A program made the position numbers and the translations under genes. Below are positions 56,566-64,000 of a stretch of 64,000 nucleotides of DNA, piece after piece. The stretch covers positions 558,001-622,000 of the forward strand of contig NZ_JASZYB010000004.1 of assembly GCF_030317205.1 (NCBI RefSeq). Direction: 5' to 3'. Below the pieces are notes generated by a model, which saw only the letters and a list, made by a program, of their open reading frames with translations, made no database searches and was not told the origin of the DNA. How positions within the stretch are numbered: the stretch's first letter is position 1; each line of letters opens with the position of its first letter. This stretch comes from Variovorax sp. J2L1-78 (lineage in GTDB: Bacteria; Pseudomonadota; Gammaproteobacteria; Burkholderiales; Burkholderiaceae_C).

Positions 56566-58950
56566 TCATTCGGTGCGCGCAGGCACCAGGATCTCGCGCT
56601 GGCCCGCGCCGCTCATGGCGCTGACCAGCCCCGCTTTTTCCATGTCCTCGACCAGCCGCGCCGCGCGGTTGTAGCCGATCTTCAGGTGGCGCTGCACCAG
56701 CGAGATGCTGGCCTTGCGGTTCTTGAGCACGACTTCGACCGCCTGGTCGTACATCGGGTCCTTCTCGGCGTCGCCGCCACCGTCTCCCAGTAGATCGCCG
56801 TCGCCGTCGACGGTTCCGCCTTCCAGCACCCCCTCGATGTAGTCCGGCTCGCCCTGGCTCTTGAGGTAGGCCACCACGCGGTGCACTTCCTCGTCGCTCA
56901 CGAACGCACCATGCACGCGAATCGGCAAGCCCGTACCACTCGGCATGTAAAGCATGTCACCCATGCCCAGCAGGGCCTCGGCGCCCATCTGGTCGAGGAT
57001 GGTCCGCGAGTCGATCTTGCTGGACACCTGGAAGGCGATGCGGGTCGGGATGTTGGCCTTGATCAGGCCGGTGATCACGTCGACGCTCGGCCGCTGCGTG
57101 GCCAGGATCAGGTGGATGCCGGCCGCGCGTGCCTTCTGCGCCAGGCGGGCGATGAGCTCTTCGATTTTCTTGCCGACGACCATCATGAGGTCGGCCAGCT
57201 CGTCGATGACCACCACGATGTGCGGCTCGCGGCGCAGCGGCTCGGGGTCGTCCGGCGTCAGGCTGAAGGGGTTGTAGATGAACTCCTCGCGCGCCTTGGC
57301 CTCGTCGATCTTGGTGTTGTAGCCGGCCAGGTTGCGCACGCCCAGCTTGCTCATGAGCTTGTAGCGGCGCTCCATCTCGGCCACGCACCAGTTCAGGCCG
57401 TGCGCCGCCTGGCGCATGTCGGTGACCACCGGCGCCAGCAGGTGCGGGATGCCCTCGTACACCGACATTTCCAGCATCTTCGGGTCGATCATGAGCAGGC
57501 GCACGTCGCGCGCCTCGGCCTTGTAGAGCAGGCTCAGGATCATCGCGTTGATGCCGACCGACTTGCCCGAGCCCGTGGTACCGGCCACCAGCACGTGCGG
57601 CATCTTGGCGAGGTCGGCCACCACCGGGTTGCCGATGATGTCCTTGCCCAGGCCCATCGTGAGGAAGGACTTGCCTTCGTTGTAGACCTGCGAGCCCAGG
57701 ATTTCGCTGAGCTTGATCGACTGCCGCTTGGCATTGGGCAGTTCGAGCGCCATGAAGTTCTTGCCGGGGATCGTCTCCACCACGCGGATCGACACCAGCG
57801 ACAGCGAGCGAGCCAAGTCCTTGGCCAGGCCGACGATCTGCGAGCCCTTCACGCCGGTGGCGGGCTCGATCTCGTAGCGGGTGATCACCGGGCCGGGCGA
57901 TGCCAGCACCACGCGCACCTGCACGCCGAAGTCCTTCAGCTTCTTCTCGATCATGCGCGAGGTCATCTCCAGCGTATCGCTCGAGACGGTTTCCTGGCGC
58001 AGCTGCGCCGCATCGAGCAGGTCGACCTGCGGCAGCTTGCTGTCGGGCAGCTCGCGGAACAGCGGCTTCTGGCGCTCCTTGGCGACGCGGTCGCTCTTGG
58101 GCACCTCGGCCAGCGCCGGCTCGATCTGCACCGGCGGCGCCGGCGCCCGGCGCTTGGGCCGCGGTTCGGGCGGCAGCGTGTCGTCGACCAGCATCGGCTC
58201 GCTGTCGCGCGCCTCCGGGAAAACGACCTCTTCGCGCTCACGCGCGGCCTGTCGGCCGAGCGCGATGTCCTCCGCGATCTCTCGCTTTTCACGGCGCGAT
58301 TCGAACAGCGAGTACACGCGGGCGCCGATGCGCTCGGCGATGTGGCTCCAGGAGAAGCGGAACACCAGCGCCGAACCGATGACGCCCCCCGCGATCGCAA
58401 TCAGCGCCGAGCCGGTGAAGCCCATCCACTTGACGCTCAGCGGGCCGACGACATAGCCGAGGATGCCGCCACCGTGGCCAGGCAGGCGGAATTCGAGGCG
58501 ATAGAGGCGGGACCATTCGAGCATCGCACTGGCACAGAGCAACAGCACCAGGCCGAACCAGAAGGCGAGACGGCTTCGGTTGAAGCGGCCCAGGGGCGCC
58601 GCCGCGGGCGCGCCGCCGGCCTCGCCCCCGCGCAGCCACCCGGCAAGCGACGACAGCCACACGCGCAGGCCGGCGCCCAGCGCCCACCAGATCGAGTAAC
58701 CGCCGAGAAAGTAACTGCCATCGGCGATCCACGCCCCGATGCGACCGCCCCAGTTCTTCACCTCGCCGCCCGTGCCCGAGGTCGACCAAGCTGCATCCGA
58801 GGGTGTGTAGCTGAGCATCGCAATCAGCCAGAACATCAGGGCGACGAAGCCGGCGATGAGGGTGATTTCGTGCGCGAAGCGCAGGGCGCGCACGCGCACC
58901 GGCGGATCGCCCGCGGTCGAGGACTGGAGAGTGTTCAAGGAATAAGTCAT
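56566..58950 (-). CDS. ftsK: DNA translocase FtsK
   Basis: A 794-residue division and chromosome-segregation protein. Four membrane segments lie within residues 30-210, followed by a short Pro-rich linker, then the RecA-like motor with Walker A GTTGSGKS (about 455) and Walker B VIDELADLMMV (about 580), then a C-terminal winged-helix gamma domain (VVLKNRKASISLVQRHL) that reads KOPS sequences. The linker is much shorter than that of E. coli FtsK, which is normal for betaproteobacteria. A 128-base gap separates it from the Crp-like gene. Confidence 0.96.
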   Translation of the reverse strand: MTYSLNTLQSSTAGDPPVRVRALRFAHEITLIAGFVALMFWLIAMLSYTPSDAAWSTSGTGGEVKNWGGRIGAWIADGSYFLGGYSIWWALGAGLRVWLSSLAGWLRGGEAGGAPAAAPLGRFNRSRLAFWFGLVLLLCASAMLEWSRLYRLEFRLPGHGGGILGYVVGPLSVKWMGFTGSALIAIAGGVIGSALVFRFSWSHIAERIGARVYSLFESRREKREIAEDIALGRQAAREREEVVFPEARDSEPMLVDDTLPPEPRPKRRAPAPPVQIEPALAEVPKSDRVAKERQKPLFRELPDSKLPQVDLLDAAQLRQETVSSDTLEMTSRMIEKKLKDFGVQVRVVLASPGPVITRYEIEPATGVKGSQIVGLAKDLARSLSLVSIRVVETIPGKNFMALELPNAKRQSIKLSEILGSQVYNEGKSFLTMGLGKDIIGNPVVADLAKMPHVLVAGTTGSGKSVGINAMILSLLYKAEARDVRLLMIDPKMLEMSVYEGIPHLLAPVVTDMRQAAHGLNWCVAEMERRYKLMSKLGVRNLAGYNTKIDEAKAREEFIYNPFSLTPDDPEPLRREPHIVVVIDELADLMMVVGKKIEELIARLAQKARAAGIHLILATQRPSVDVITGLIKANIPTRIAFQVSSKIDSRTILDQMGAEALLGMGDMLYMPSGTGLPIRVHGAFVSDEEVHRVVAYLKSQGEPDYIEGVLEGGTVDGDGDLLGDGGGDAEKDPMYDQAVEVVLKNRKASISLVQRHLKIGYNRAARLVEDMEKAGLVSAMSGAGQREILVPARTE

Positions 58951-59079
58951 GGGCTGCGCAATGCCCCGACGGCCGAAAAAGACCGCGGGCGCATGGAGAC
59001 TACAACGGAAAACGGCGCAGACAGGCGCCGGGCGTGGCGTTTGCGCAAAGGTCGGCGGGGCCGGATGCCCACCGCGGCG

Positions 59080-59754
59080 TCAGGCCAGCGAGGAGAGCCG
59101 ATCCTTGACCAGCATCGATCCATCGGGTTGTGTCTGAACGAAACCGCGCTCTTCCAGGTCCTTCATCACGCGACTGACCATCTCGCGCGACGCACCGACC
59201 ATCTTGGCCAAATCCTGGCGGGAGATCTTGTCGCGGATTTTCAGGTTGCCCTGGCCGTCGTCGACCGCGAACTCGATGAGGGAGCGTGCGACGCGGCCGT
59301 AGACGTCCATCAGCGCCAGCGATTCGATCTTGCGGTCGGCGTGGCGCAGGCGCTGCACCAGGCCGCGCATGATGTTGTACGACATCGACGAGTTCTCGGG
59401 CAGGCAGCGCGAGAACGCGTCGCGGTCGAGCATGAGGACGTCGGTCTGGATTTCGGTACGGACGGTGGCCGAGTGCGGCTCGTCGTCGATCAGACTCATC
59501 TCGCCGATGTAGTCACCGGGCTGGAGCGTGGCAAGGATCACCTCGCGACCCCGGCTGTCGGTGCTCATCACCCGCGCGCGGCCCGTCAGGATGATGTAGA
59601 GGGCATCGGTCTTCTTGCCCTGCTCCACGATGACTTCCGCGCGCTTGAAACGCTTTTTGACAATTGCGTCGGCAATGCTCGCAGACTGGGTGGGTGTCAG
59701 TGCGGCGAACAAGGGCACTCGGCGCAGCAATTCAAGGTTGGACAGCATCGACAT
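59080..59754 (-). CDS. Crp/Fnr-family transcriptional regulator
   Basis: A 224-residue regulator. The N-terminal cyclic-nucleotide-binding fold spans residues 10-125 (GDYIGEMSLIDDEPHSATVRT is the phosphate-binding-type loop), and the C-terminal winged helix has ISRQDLAKMVGASREMVSRV. It has no N-terminal cysteine cluster, so it is not a classical Fnr oxygen sensor; a Crp-like ligand or Clp-type c-di-GMP response is possible. It is divergent from trxB, and an inverted repeat lies between them. Confidence 0.94.
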   Translation of the reverse strand: MSMLSNLELLRRVPLFAALTPTQSASIADAIVKKRFKRAEVIVEQGKKTDALYIILTGRARVMSTDSRGREVILATLQPGDYIGEMSLIDDEPHSATVRTEIQTDVLMLDRDAFSRCLPENSSMSYNIMRGLVQRLRHADRKIESLALMDVYGRVARSLIEFAVDDGQGNLKIRDKISRQDLAKMVGASREMVSRVMKDLEERGFVQTQPDGSMLVKDRLSSLA

Positions 59755-59845
59755 TCATCAATCCCCGATAACGCGCGAGTCGATCCTTCATGGATTCATA
59801 CAATCGCACGTATTGAAAACGTCCCCTCCCGGAGCGGACCCGAAC

Positions 59846-59868
59846 GGTGATACTCAGAGGTAATCACC
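59846..59868. promoter_or_regulatory. Inverted repeat between the Crp-like gene and trxB
   Basis: GGTGAT at 59846-59851 and ATCACC at 59863-59868 form perfect six-base arms around 11 bases. The GTGAT/ATCAC arms resemble Crp/Fnr half-sites, although the spacing is wider than the standard TGTGA-N6-TCACA. It lies about 50 bases before trxB and about 90 from the regulator start, so it could control either. Confidence 0.4.
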
Positions 59869-59916
59869 CCTGAAAATGTACACCCTGATACACGAAAAAC
59901 GACAGGTTTTCCATCT

Positions 59917-60867
59917 ATGTCCTCAATACAACACGCCAAGGTCCTGATTCTTGGCTCCGGCCCTGCCGGTTACACGGCTGCAGTCTATGCCGCGCGCGCG
60001 AATTTGCAGCCTCTGCTGATCACCGGCATGGCGCAAGGGGGACAGCTCATGACGACCACCGAAGTCGACAACTGGCCCGCCGATGTGCATGGCGTCCAGG
60101 GCCCGGAACTGATGCAGCGTTTTCTGGAGCACGCCGAGCGCTTCAAGACACAGATCGTGTTCGACCACATCAGCGAGGTCGACTTCAGCCAACGCCCCTT
60201 CACGCTCAAGGGCGACAGCGGCACCTACACCTGCGACGCGCTCATCATCGCCACCGGCGCCTCGGCCAAGTACCTCGGGCTCGATTCCGAACAGCATTTC
60301 ATGGGCCGCGGGGTCTCCGGCTGCGCCACCTGCGACGGCTTCTTCTACCGCGAGCAGGAAGTCTGCGTGATCGGCGGCGGCAACACGGCCGTCGAAGAAG
60401 CGCTGTACCTGTCCAACATCGCCAGCAAGGTCACGCTGGTGCATCGGCGCGACAAGTTCAAGGCCGAGCCGATCCTCGTGGACAAGCTCAACGAGAAGGT
60501 GGCCGAAGGCAAGATCGTGCTGAAGACGCACAAGGTGCTGGACGAAGTGCTGGGTGACGACTCGGGCGTGACCGGCATCCGGCTGAAGAGCACGGAAGGC
60601 GATGCCACCGAGCAGATCGACCTCAAGGGCTGCTTCATCGCGATCGGACACCATCCGAACACCGACATCTTCCAGGGTCAATTGGAGATGAAGGGCGGCT
60701 ACATCGTGACGAAATCGGGGCTCCAGGGCTTCGCGACGATGACCAGCGTCCCTGGCGTTTTCGCGGCGGGCGACGTGCAGGACAACATCTACCGCCAAGC
60801 CATCACCAGCGCCGGTACCGGCTGCATGGCCGCCCTCGACGCCCAACGCTTCCTCGAGCAGGAATAA
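59917..60867 (+). CDS. trxB: Thioredoxin-disulfide reductase
   Basis: A 316-residue flavoenzyme that reduces thioredoxin with NADPH. The N-terminal FAD loop is GSGPAGYTAAVYAARA, the redox pair is CATC (Cys136, Cys139), and the NADPH loop is IGGGNTAVEEALYLS. VPGVFAAGDVQDNIYRQAITSAGTG is the C-terminal FAD motif (quoted in part as FAAGDVQD). The ATG at 59917 fits the usual short N-terminus. Confidence 0.96.
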   Translation: MSSIQHAKVLILGSGPAGYTAAVYAARANLQPLLITGMAQGGQLMTTTEVDNWPADVHGVQGPELMQRFLEHAERFKTQIVFDHISEVDFSQRPFTLKGDSGTYTCDALIIATGASAKYLGLDSEQHFMGRGVSGCATCDGFFYREQEVCVIGGGNTAVEEALYLSNIASKVTLVHRRDKFKAEPILVDKLNEKVAEGKIVLKTHKVLDEVLGDDSGVTGIRLKSTEGDATEQIDLKGCFIAIGHHPNTDIFQGQLEMKGGYIVTKSGLQGFATMTSVPGVFAAGDVQDNIYRQAITSAGTGCMAALDAQRFLEQE

Positions 60868-60930
60868 CGCCGTCCGTCGGCCGGCCACCACGCCTCCTCC
60901 GCCAGGCAGTGGCGCGAGGGGTATTGAGGC

Positions 60931-60936
60931 TATAAT
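60931..60936 (+). promoter_or_regulatory. Candidate -10 element of the rpmB-rpmG promoter
   Basis: A perfect TATAAT lies at 60931-60936, with no strong -35 at the right spacing. Transcription would start near 60943 and give a leader of about 165 bases before rpmB. The 60868-61108 gap holds nothing else I can name. Confidence 0.55.
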
Positions 60937-61108
60937 CCGAGGCTTTGCCGAAATCGCAGCCTTTGAGGCCGACCGGCAGCCGGGGTACCGCCACCCGTTT
61001 CTGGCGAGGTCAAGCTGCAGAACATCCCGCGACGCCCTGTCGCGCAAGCCCTCGGGTGAAAGCCCATGGGTTCAACGGATGCCAGCTGTTTATGAAAGAA
61101 GTGTCCAC

Positions 61109-61342
61109 ATGGCACGCGTATGTGACGTCACGGGCAAGGGCCCGATGGTCGGGAACAATGTTTCCCACGCCAACAACAAAACCAAGCGCCGGTTCCTGCC
61201 GAACCTGCAATACCGTCGTTTCTGGGTCGAGACCGAAAACCGCTGGGTTCGCCTGCGTGTTTCGAGCGCTGCACTGCGCCTGATCGACAAGAACGGCATC
61301 GATGCCGTGCTCGCAGACCTGCGCGCACGCGGCCAAGCTTAA
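61109..61342 (+). CDS. rpmB: 50S ribosomal protein L28
   Basis: A 77-residue ribosomal protein. MARVCDVTGKGPMVGNNVSH and NNKTKRRFLPNLQYRRFWV are the family signature, with no Cys zinc knuckle except the single Cys5. The ATG at 61109 is chosen over the in-frame ATG at 61079 because it gives the standard N-terminus. rpmG follows after 11 bases. Confidence 0.98.
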   Translation: MARVCDVTGKGPMVGNNVSHANNKTKRRFLPNLQYRRFWVETENRWVRLRVSSAALRLIDKNGIDAVLADLRARGQA

Positions 61343-61353
61343 GGAACACCATC

Positions 61354-61527
61354 ATGGCAACGAGCAAAGGCGGACGCGAAAAGATCAAGCTGGAATCCAC
61401 CGCGGGTACCGGCCATTTCTACACGACCAGCAAGAACAAGAAGACGATGCCTGAAAAGATGTCGATCATGAAGTTCGACCCGAAGGCGCGCAAGCACGTC
61501 GAATACAAGGAAATCAAGCTGAAGTAA
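61354..61527 (+). CDS. rpmG: 50S ribosomal protein L33
   Basis: A 57-residue ribosomal protein, MATSKGGREKIKLESTAGTG onward, ending KHVEYKEIKLK. It lacks the CxxC pairs of zinc-binding L33 paralogues, so it is the zinc-independent form. AAGGA precedes the ATG. It is cotranscribed with rpmB and ends at the terminator at 61545-61575. Confidence 0.97.
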   Translation: MATSKGGREKIKLESTAGTGHFYTTSKNKKTMPEKMSIMKFDPKARKHVEYKEIKLK

Positions 61528-61544
61528 TTCAGCGCGATGCCCCG

Positions 61545-61575
61545 AAAAAGCCTGCTGGTTCAGCAGGCTTTTTTT
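61545..61575 (+). terminator. Intrinsic terminator of rpmB-rpmG
   Basis: A ten-pair stem AAGCCTGCTG/CAGCAGGCTT with a GTT loop and seven T residues closing the stem and running on. It begins about 20 bases after the rpmG stop. Confidence 0.92.
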
Positions 61576-61624
61576 ATGCCACGCCGATTGACGGCTGGCG
61601 CCCAGCGGCCCGCACGACAGCCAT

Positions 61625-61653
61625 AAAAAAACCGACCCAAGGGTCGGTTTTTT
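61625..61653 (-). terminator. Bidirectional terminator of the desaturase gene
   Basis: AAAAAACCGACCC and GGGTCGGTTTTTT form a 13-pair stem with an AA loop. On the minus strand it ends with a T-run 28 bases after the desaturase stop; its symmetry lets it also backstop rpmG transcripts. Confidence 0.92.
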
Positions 61654-61680
61654 GATTCGACCGGAAGCCGACCGGAAGCG

Positions 61681-62895
61681 TCAGGCGCGCGCTGCGCGGA
61701 GGCGTGTCGAGAATTCACGCAGGCCGGCGATGCCGCTTTCCTCGGCGCGGCGGCACCAGGCCGCCAGGTCCGACGCCAGCTGCTCGCGGGAGTGCGAGGT
61801 GTTGAGCCACAACTGACGCAGCTCTTCACGCATCGTCACCATCTTGTCGAGCACCGGATGCGCCTCGCGCGCTTGCACGAGGTGGGTGCGGGCGGCGGCA
61901 GGCACCTTGTCGTCGTCGCGGTGCAGCCAGCGCTTGGCCGCCTTCAGCACCGACAGGTCGGCGCCCTTGGCCTTGAGCGCGTCCAACTCATGGCGGGTGG
62001 TCCGACGCATTTCGCGGGCGTAGCCGGCCATCACCTCGTAGCGGTTGGCGATCAGTGCCTCGAGCGTCTTCTCGTCGGCCACGGGTTTCACATCGCCCAT
62101 CAGCAGCTTCGGCGGCAGCTTCTTGACCTTGGCCCAGCCGATCTTCTGCATCAGGCTGATGTAGACCCAGCCGATGTCGAATTCGTACTTCTTGACCGAG
62201 AACTTGGCCGACGTCGGGTAGGTGTGGTGGTTGTTGTGCAGCTCTTCGCCACCAATGATGATGCCCCAGGGGATCAGGTTGGTGCTGGCGTCGGTCGCCT
62301 CGAAGTTGCGGTAGCCCCAGAAGTGACCGATGCCGTTGACCACGCCGGCCGCCCAGAACGGGATCCAGAGCATTTGCACCGCCCACACGGCCGCGCCGGC
62401 GGCGCCGAACAGCGCCAGGTTGATCACCAGCATCAGGCCGACGCCCTGCCAGCTGAAGCGCGAATACAGGTTGCGCTCGATCCAGTCATTGGGCGTGCCG
62501 TGGCCGAAGCGCTCGATCGTGTCCTTGTTCTTCGATTCCTTGCGGTACAGCTCGGCGCCGCGCCACATGACTTCGTCGATGCCCTTGACCTGCGGGCTGT
62601 GCGGGTCTTCTTCGGTTTCGCACTTGGCGTGGTGCTTGCGGTGGATGGCGACCCATTCCTTGGTCACCATGCCCGTGCCCAGCCACAGCCAGAAACGGAA
62701 GAAATGCGAGGGAATCGCGCCCAGGTCCATGGCCCGATGGGTCTGCGTGCGATGCAGGAAGATCGTGACCGCTGCGATCGTGATGTGCGTGGTGACGAGC
62801 GTGTACAGCACGATCTTCCACCATGCGATGTCCCACAAGCCGTGTCCGAGCCAGTCGATGGCCGCGCTCAGGACGGCAGAGTCAGGAAGCAACAT
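61681..62895 (-). CDS. Membrane fatty acid desaturase (acyl-CoA desaturase type)
   Basis: A 404-residue integral membrane di-iron enzyme. Histidine boxes are HRTQTH (48-53), HRKHH (85-89) and HNNHH (220-224), matching the delta-9 acyl-CoA desaturase (DesA/Ole1) group. Four membrane helices are visible between residues 25 and 190. It should insert a cis double bond into fatty acyl chains and needs an electron donor not encoded nearby. The C-terminal 120 residues (about 285-404) are helical and charged and are not part of the core enzyme. ATG 62895 is chosen over the ATG at 62919. Confidence 0.93.
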   Translation of the reverse strand: MLLPDSAVLSAAIDWLGHGLWDIAWWKIVLYTLVTTHITIAAVTIFLHRTQTHRAMDLGAIPSHFFRFWLWLGTGMVTKEWVAIHRKHHAKCETEEDPHSPQVKGIDEVMWRGAELYRKESKNKDTIERFGHGTPNDWIERNLYSRFSWQGVGLMLVINLALFGAAGAAVWAVQMLWIPFWAAGVVNGIGHFWGYRNFEATDASTNLIPWGIIIGGEELHNNHHTYPTSAKFSVKKYEFDIGWVYISLMQKIGWAKVKKLPPKLLMGDVKPVADEKTLEALIANRYEVMAGYAREMRRTTRHELDALKAKGADLSVLKAAKRWLHRDDDKVPAAARTHLVQAREAHPVLDKMVTMREELRQLWLNTSHSREQLASDLAAWCRRAEESGIAGLREFSTRLRAARA

Positions 62896-62957
62896 TGATT
62901 TCTTTACTCCATGGCGCACAAAGGTGCGGCCTTCAGGTAACCCGCAATTTTAAGGCC

Positions 62958-62977
62958 AGCCCTCCCGGAAGAGGGCT
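62958..62977 (-). terminator. Hairpin after the RNA methyltransferase gene
   Basis: AGCCCTC-loop-GAGGGCT is a perfect seven-pair stem with a six-base loop, about 50 bases past the methyltransferase stop. No T-run follows on the minus strand, so termination is uncertain. The TTAAAAT further along may be the -10 of the desaturase promoter. Confidence 0.35.
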
Positions 62978-63024
62978 AAATCCTTGATACGACGGGCGTT
63001 TTCCCTAAGTTTGGAGTGCCGCGC

Positions 63025-64000
63025 CTACTTTCGGTTCCACACCGCCGCAAAGAAGCCGTCCGTGGCGTGCCGATGGGGCCAGAGACGCAGATAGCGGGCC
63101 CCTTCCCCGCCGGCGCACAGCCGCTCGGCGCCCTCGACCTTCAGGCCCGTCAGCAAGGGGCCTGCATCCTGCAGCTCGAAATCGGGGTTCGCCGCCGAAA
63201 AAGCCTCGGCGATGGCTTCGTTTTCCTCCGGCAGCACGCTGCAGGTGGCGTAGACGAGCCGGCCGCCGCTCTTCACGAGCCGCGCCGCGCTCTGCAGGAT
63301 TGCCGTCTGCTTGACGGTCAGTTCCTCCACCGACTTCGGCGATTGGCGCCATTTCAGGTCGGGGTTGCGCCGCAGCGTGCCCAGGCCCGAGCACGGGGCA
63401 TCGACCAGCACGCGGTCGATCTTGCCGGCCAGGCGCTTGATGCGATCGTCGCGCTCGTGCGCGATCGCCGCCGGGTGAACGTTCGACAGCTTGCTGCGCG
63501 CCAGACGCGGCTTGAGCGCATCCAGCCGGTGCGCCGAGGTGTCGAAGGCATAGAGCCGCCCGGTGTTGCGCATGGTGGCGCCGATGGCGAGCGTCTTGCC
63601 GCCCGCGCCGGCGCAGAAGTCGACCACCATCTCGCCGCGCTTGGCGTCCAGCAGCAGCGCCAGCAGTTGGGAGCCTTCGTCCTGCACCTCGATAGCGCCG
63701 CGCGTGAAAGCGTCGAGCTTGGTCAGCGCCGGCTTGCCGTCGATGCGCAGCCCCCAGGGCGAAAACGGCGTCGGCACCGCCTTGATCGACACCTTTGCGA
63801 GTTCCTTCTGAACGTCGGCACGCTTGTCGTGCAGCGTGTTCACCCGTAGGTCCAGCGGCGCCGGCTGCTGCAGGCTCTCGGCCAGCGCCCAGAATTCATC
63901 GCCCAGTTGCGTTTTCAACGGCGCCACGAGCCACTCGGGCAGGTTGTGGCGATGGCGCTCCAGCAGCTCGTCCGGTTGCACGGCGTCGCAGTTGTCGAGC
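63025..64000 (-). CDS. RsmB/NOP-family class I rRNA (cytosine-5) methyltransferase, 5' end missing
   Basis: The frame is open at the right edge, so the true start lies outside the window; a GTG at 63981 is probably internal. The visible 324 residues cover the Rossmann methyltransferase core: SAM motif DFCAGAGGKTLAI, VDAPCSGLGTLRRNPD with the first Cys, and ATCSVLPEENE with the catalytic Cys. This is the family of 16S rRNA m5C methyltransferases such as RsmB and RsmF. The N-terminal NusB-like domain of RsmB is not evident in the visible part, so which member it is cannot be settled. The C-terminus FFAAVWNRK is typical. Confidence 0.9.
   Translation of the reverse strand, partial: LDNCDAVQPDELLERHRHNLPEWLVAPLKTQLGDEFWALAESLQQPAPLDLRVNTLHDKRADVQKELAKVSIKAVPTPFSPWGLRIDGKPALTKLDAFTRGAIEVQDEGSQLLALLLDAKRGEMVVDFCAGAGGKTLAIGATMRNTGRLYAFDTSAHRLDALKPRLARSKLSNVHPAAIAHERDDRIKRLAGKIDRVLVDAPCSGLGTLRRNPDLKWRQSPKSVEELTVKQTAILQSAARLVKSGGRLVYATCSVLPEENEAIAEAFSAANPDFELQDAGPLLTGLKVEGAERLCAGGEGARYLRLWPHRHATDGFFAAVWNRK

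Noticed and set aside
56881..59850. A 989-codon plus-strand open frame opposite ftsK and the Crp-like gene
   Set aside because: It has no recognisable domain, is His/Arg/Gly/Leu-rich, and lies entirely antisense to well-supported genes.

Overview
The window is one continuous stretch of GC-rich chromosomal DNA with dense coding, short intergenic gaps and many start/stop overlaps. Gene content points to a betaproteobacterium of the order Burkholderiales, most like Comamonadaceae (Variovorax-type). Pointers are a Bug-family solute receptor, a bcsD/bcsP-type cellulose operon, a livFGMH cassette, the crp-like/ftsK/lolA/rarA neighbourhood beside trxB, and a palindromic intergenic repeat of a kind I recall from that family. 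The taxonomic call is inference from content; no rRNA is present. I see no CRISPR array, insertion sequence, prophage or clear pseudogene.

Layout. 1-9.7 kb: the 3' part of an alpha-2-macroglobulin gene, a DUF2164 gene, a small calcium-repeat lipoprotein, pbpC (PBP1C) and an MFS dicarboxylate permease. 9.7-15.7 kb: a secreted alpha/beta hydrolase beside dctA, dinB, a TIGR02117 gene and a nucleoside-permease-family lipoprotein. 15.8-21.5 kb: topoisomerase IB, a response regulator coupled to a degenerate kinase-like protein, then a compact minus-strand run yaaA, 2OG-Fe(II) oxygenase, alpha/beta hydrolase, queF. 21.6-28.5 kb: valS, galU, an SGNH-like protein, a TusA-like protein, a Nudix hydrolase, cysM and tRNA-Leu(CAA). 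28.5-29.3 kb: an AT-richer patch with two small genes.

29.3-43.3 kb is the most coherent module: a cellulose operon bcsD-bcsP-bcsA-bcsB-bcsZ-bcsC with nearly every junction translationally coupled, followed convergently by a GGDEF-EAL protein and a double-PAS diguanylate cyclase. BcsA carries an intact PilZ c-di-GMP site, so second-messenger enzymes and their likely target are side by side. 43.3-50.6 kb: a CPA2 antiporter, an NAD-dependent epimerase-like protein, a ferredoxin-reductase-type flavoprotein, a Bug receptor, an SDR with a small membrane protein and a LysR regulator, and an unknown membrane protein. 50.6-54.4 kb: livF-livG-livM-livH without a substrate-binding protein. 54.4-64 kb: rarA, lolA, ftsK and a Crp/Fnr regulator (all minus), divergent trxB, rpmB-rpmG with promoter and terminator, a membrane desaturase, and a truncated RsmB/NOP-type RNA methyltransferase running off the end.

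Nothing here is an unmistakably new system. The best leads are the degenerate kinase/response-regulator pair, the c-di-GMP/cellulose cluster with its duplicated PAS module, the yaaA-oxygenase-hydrolase-queF array, and several intergenic inverted repeats at regulator genes.
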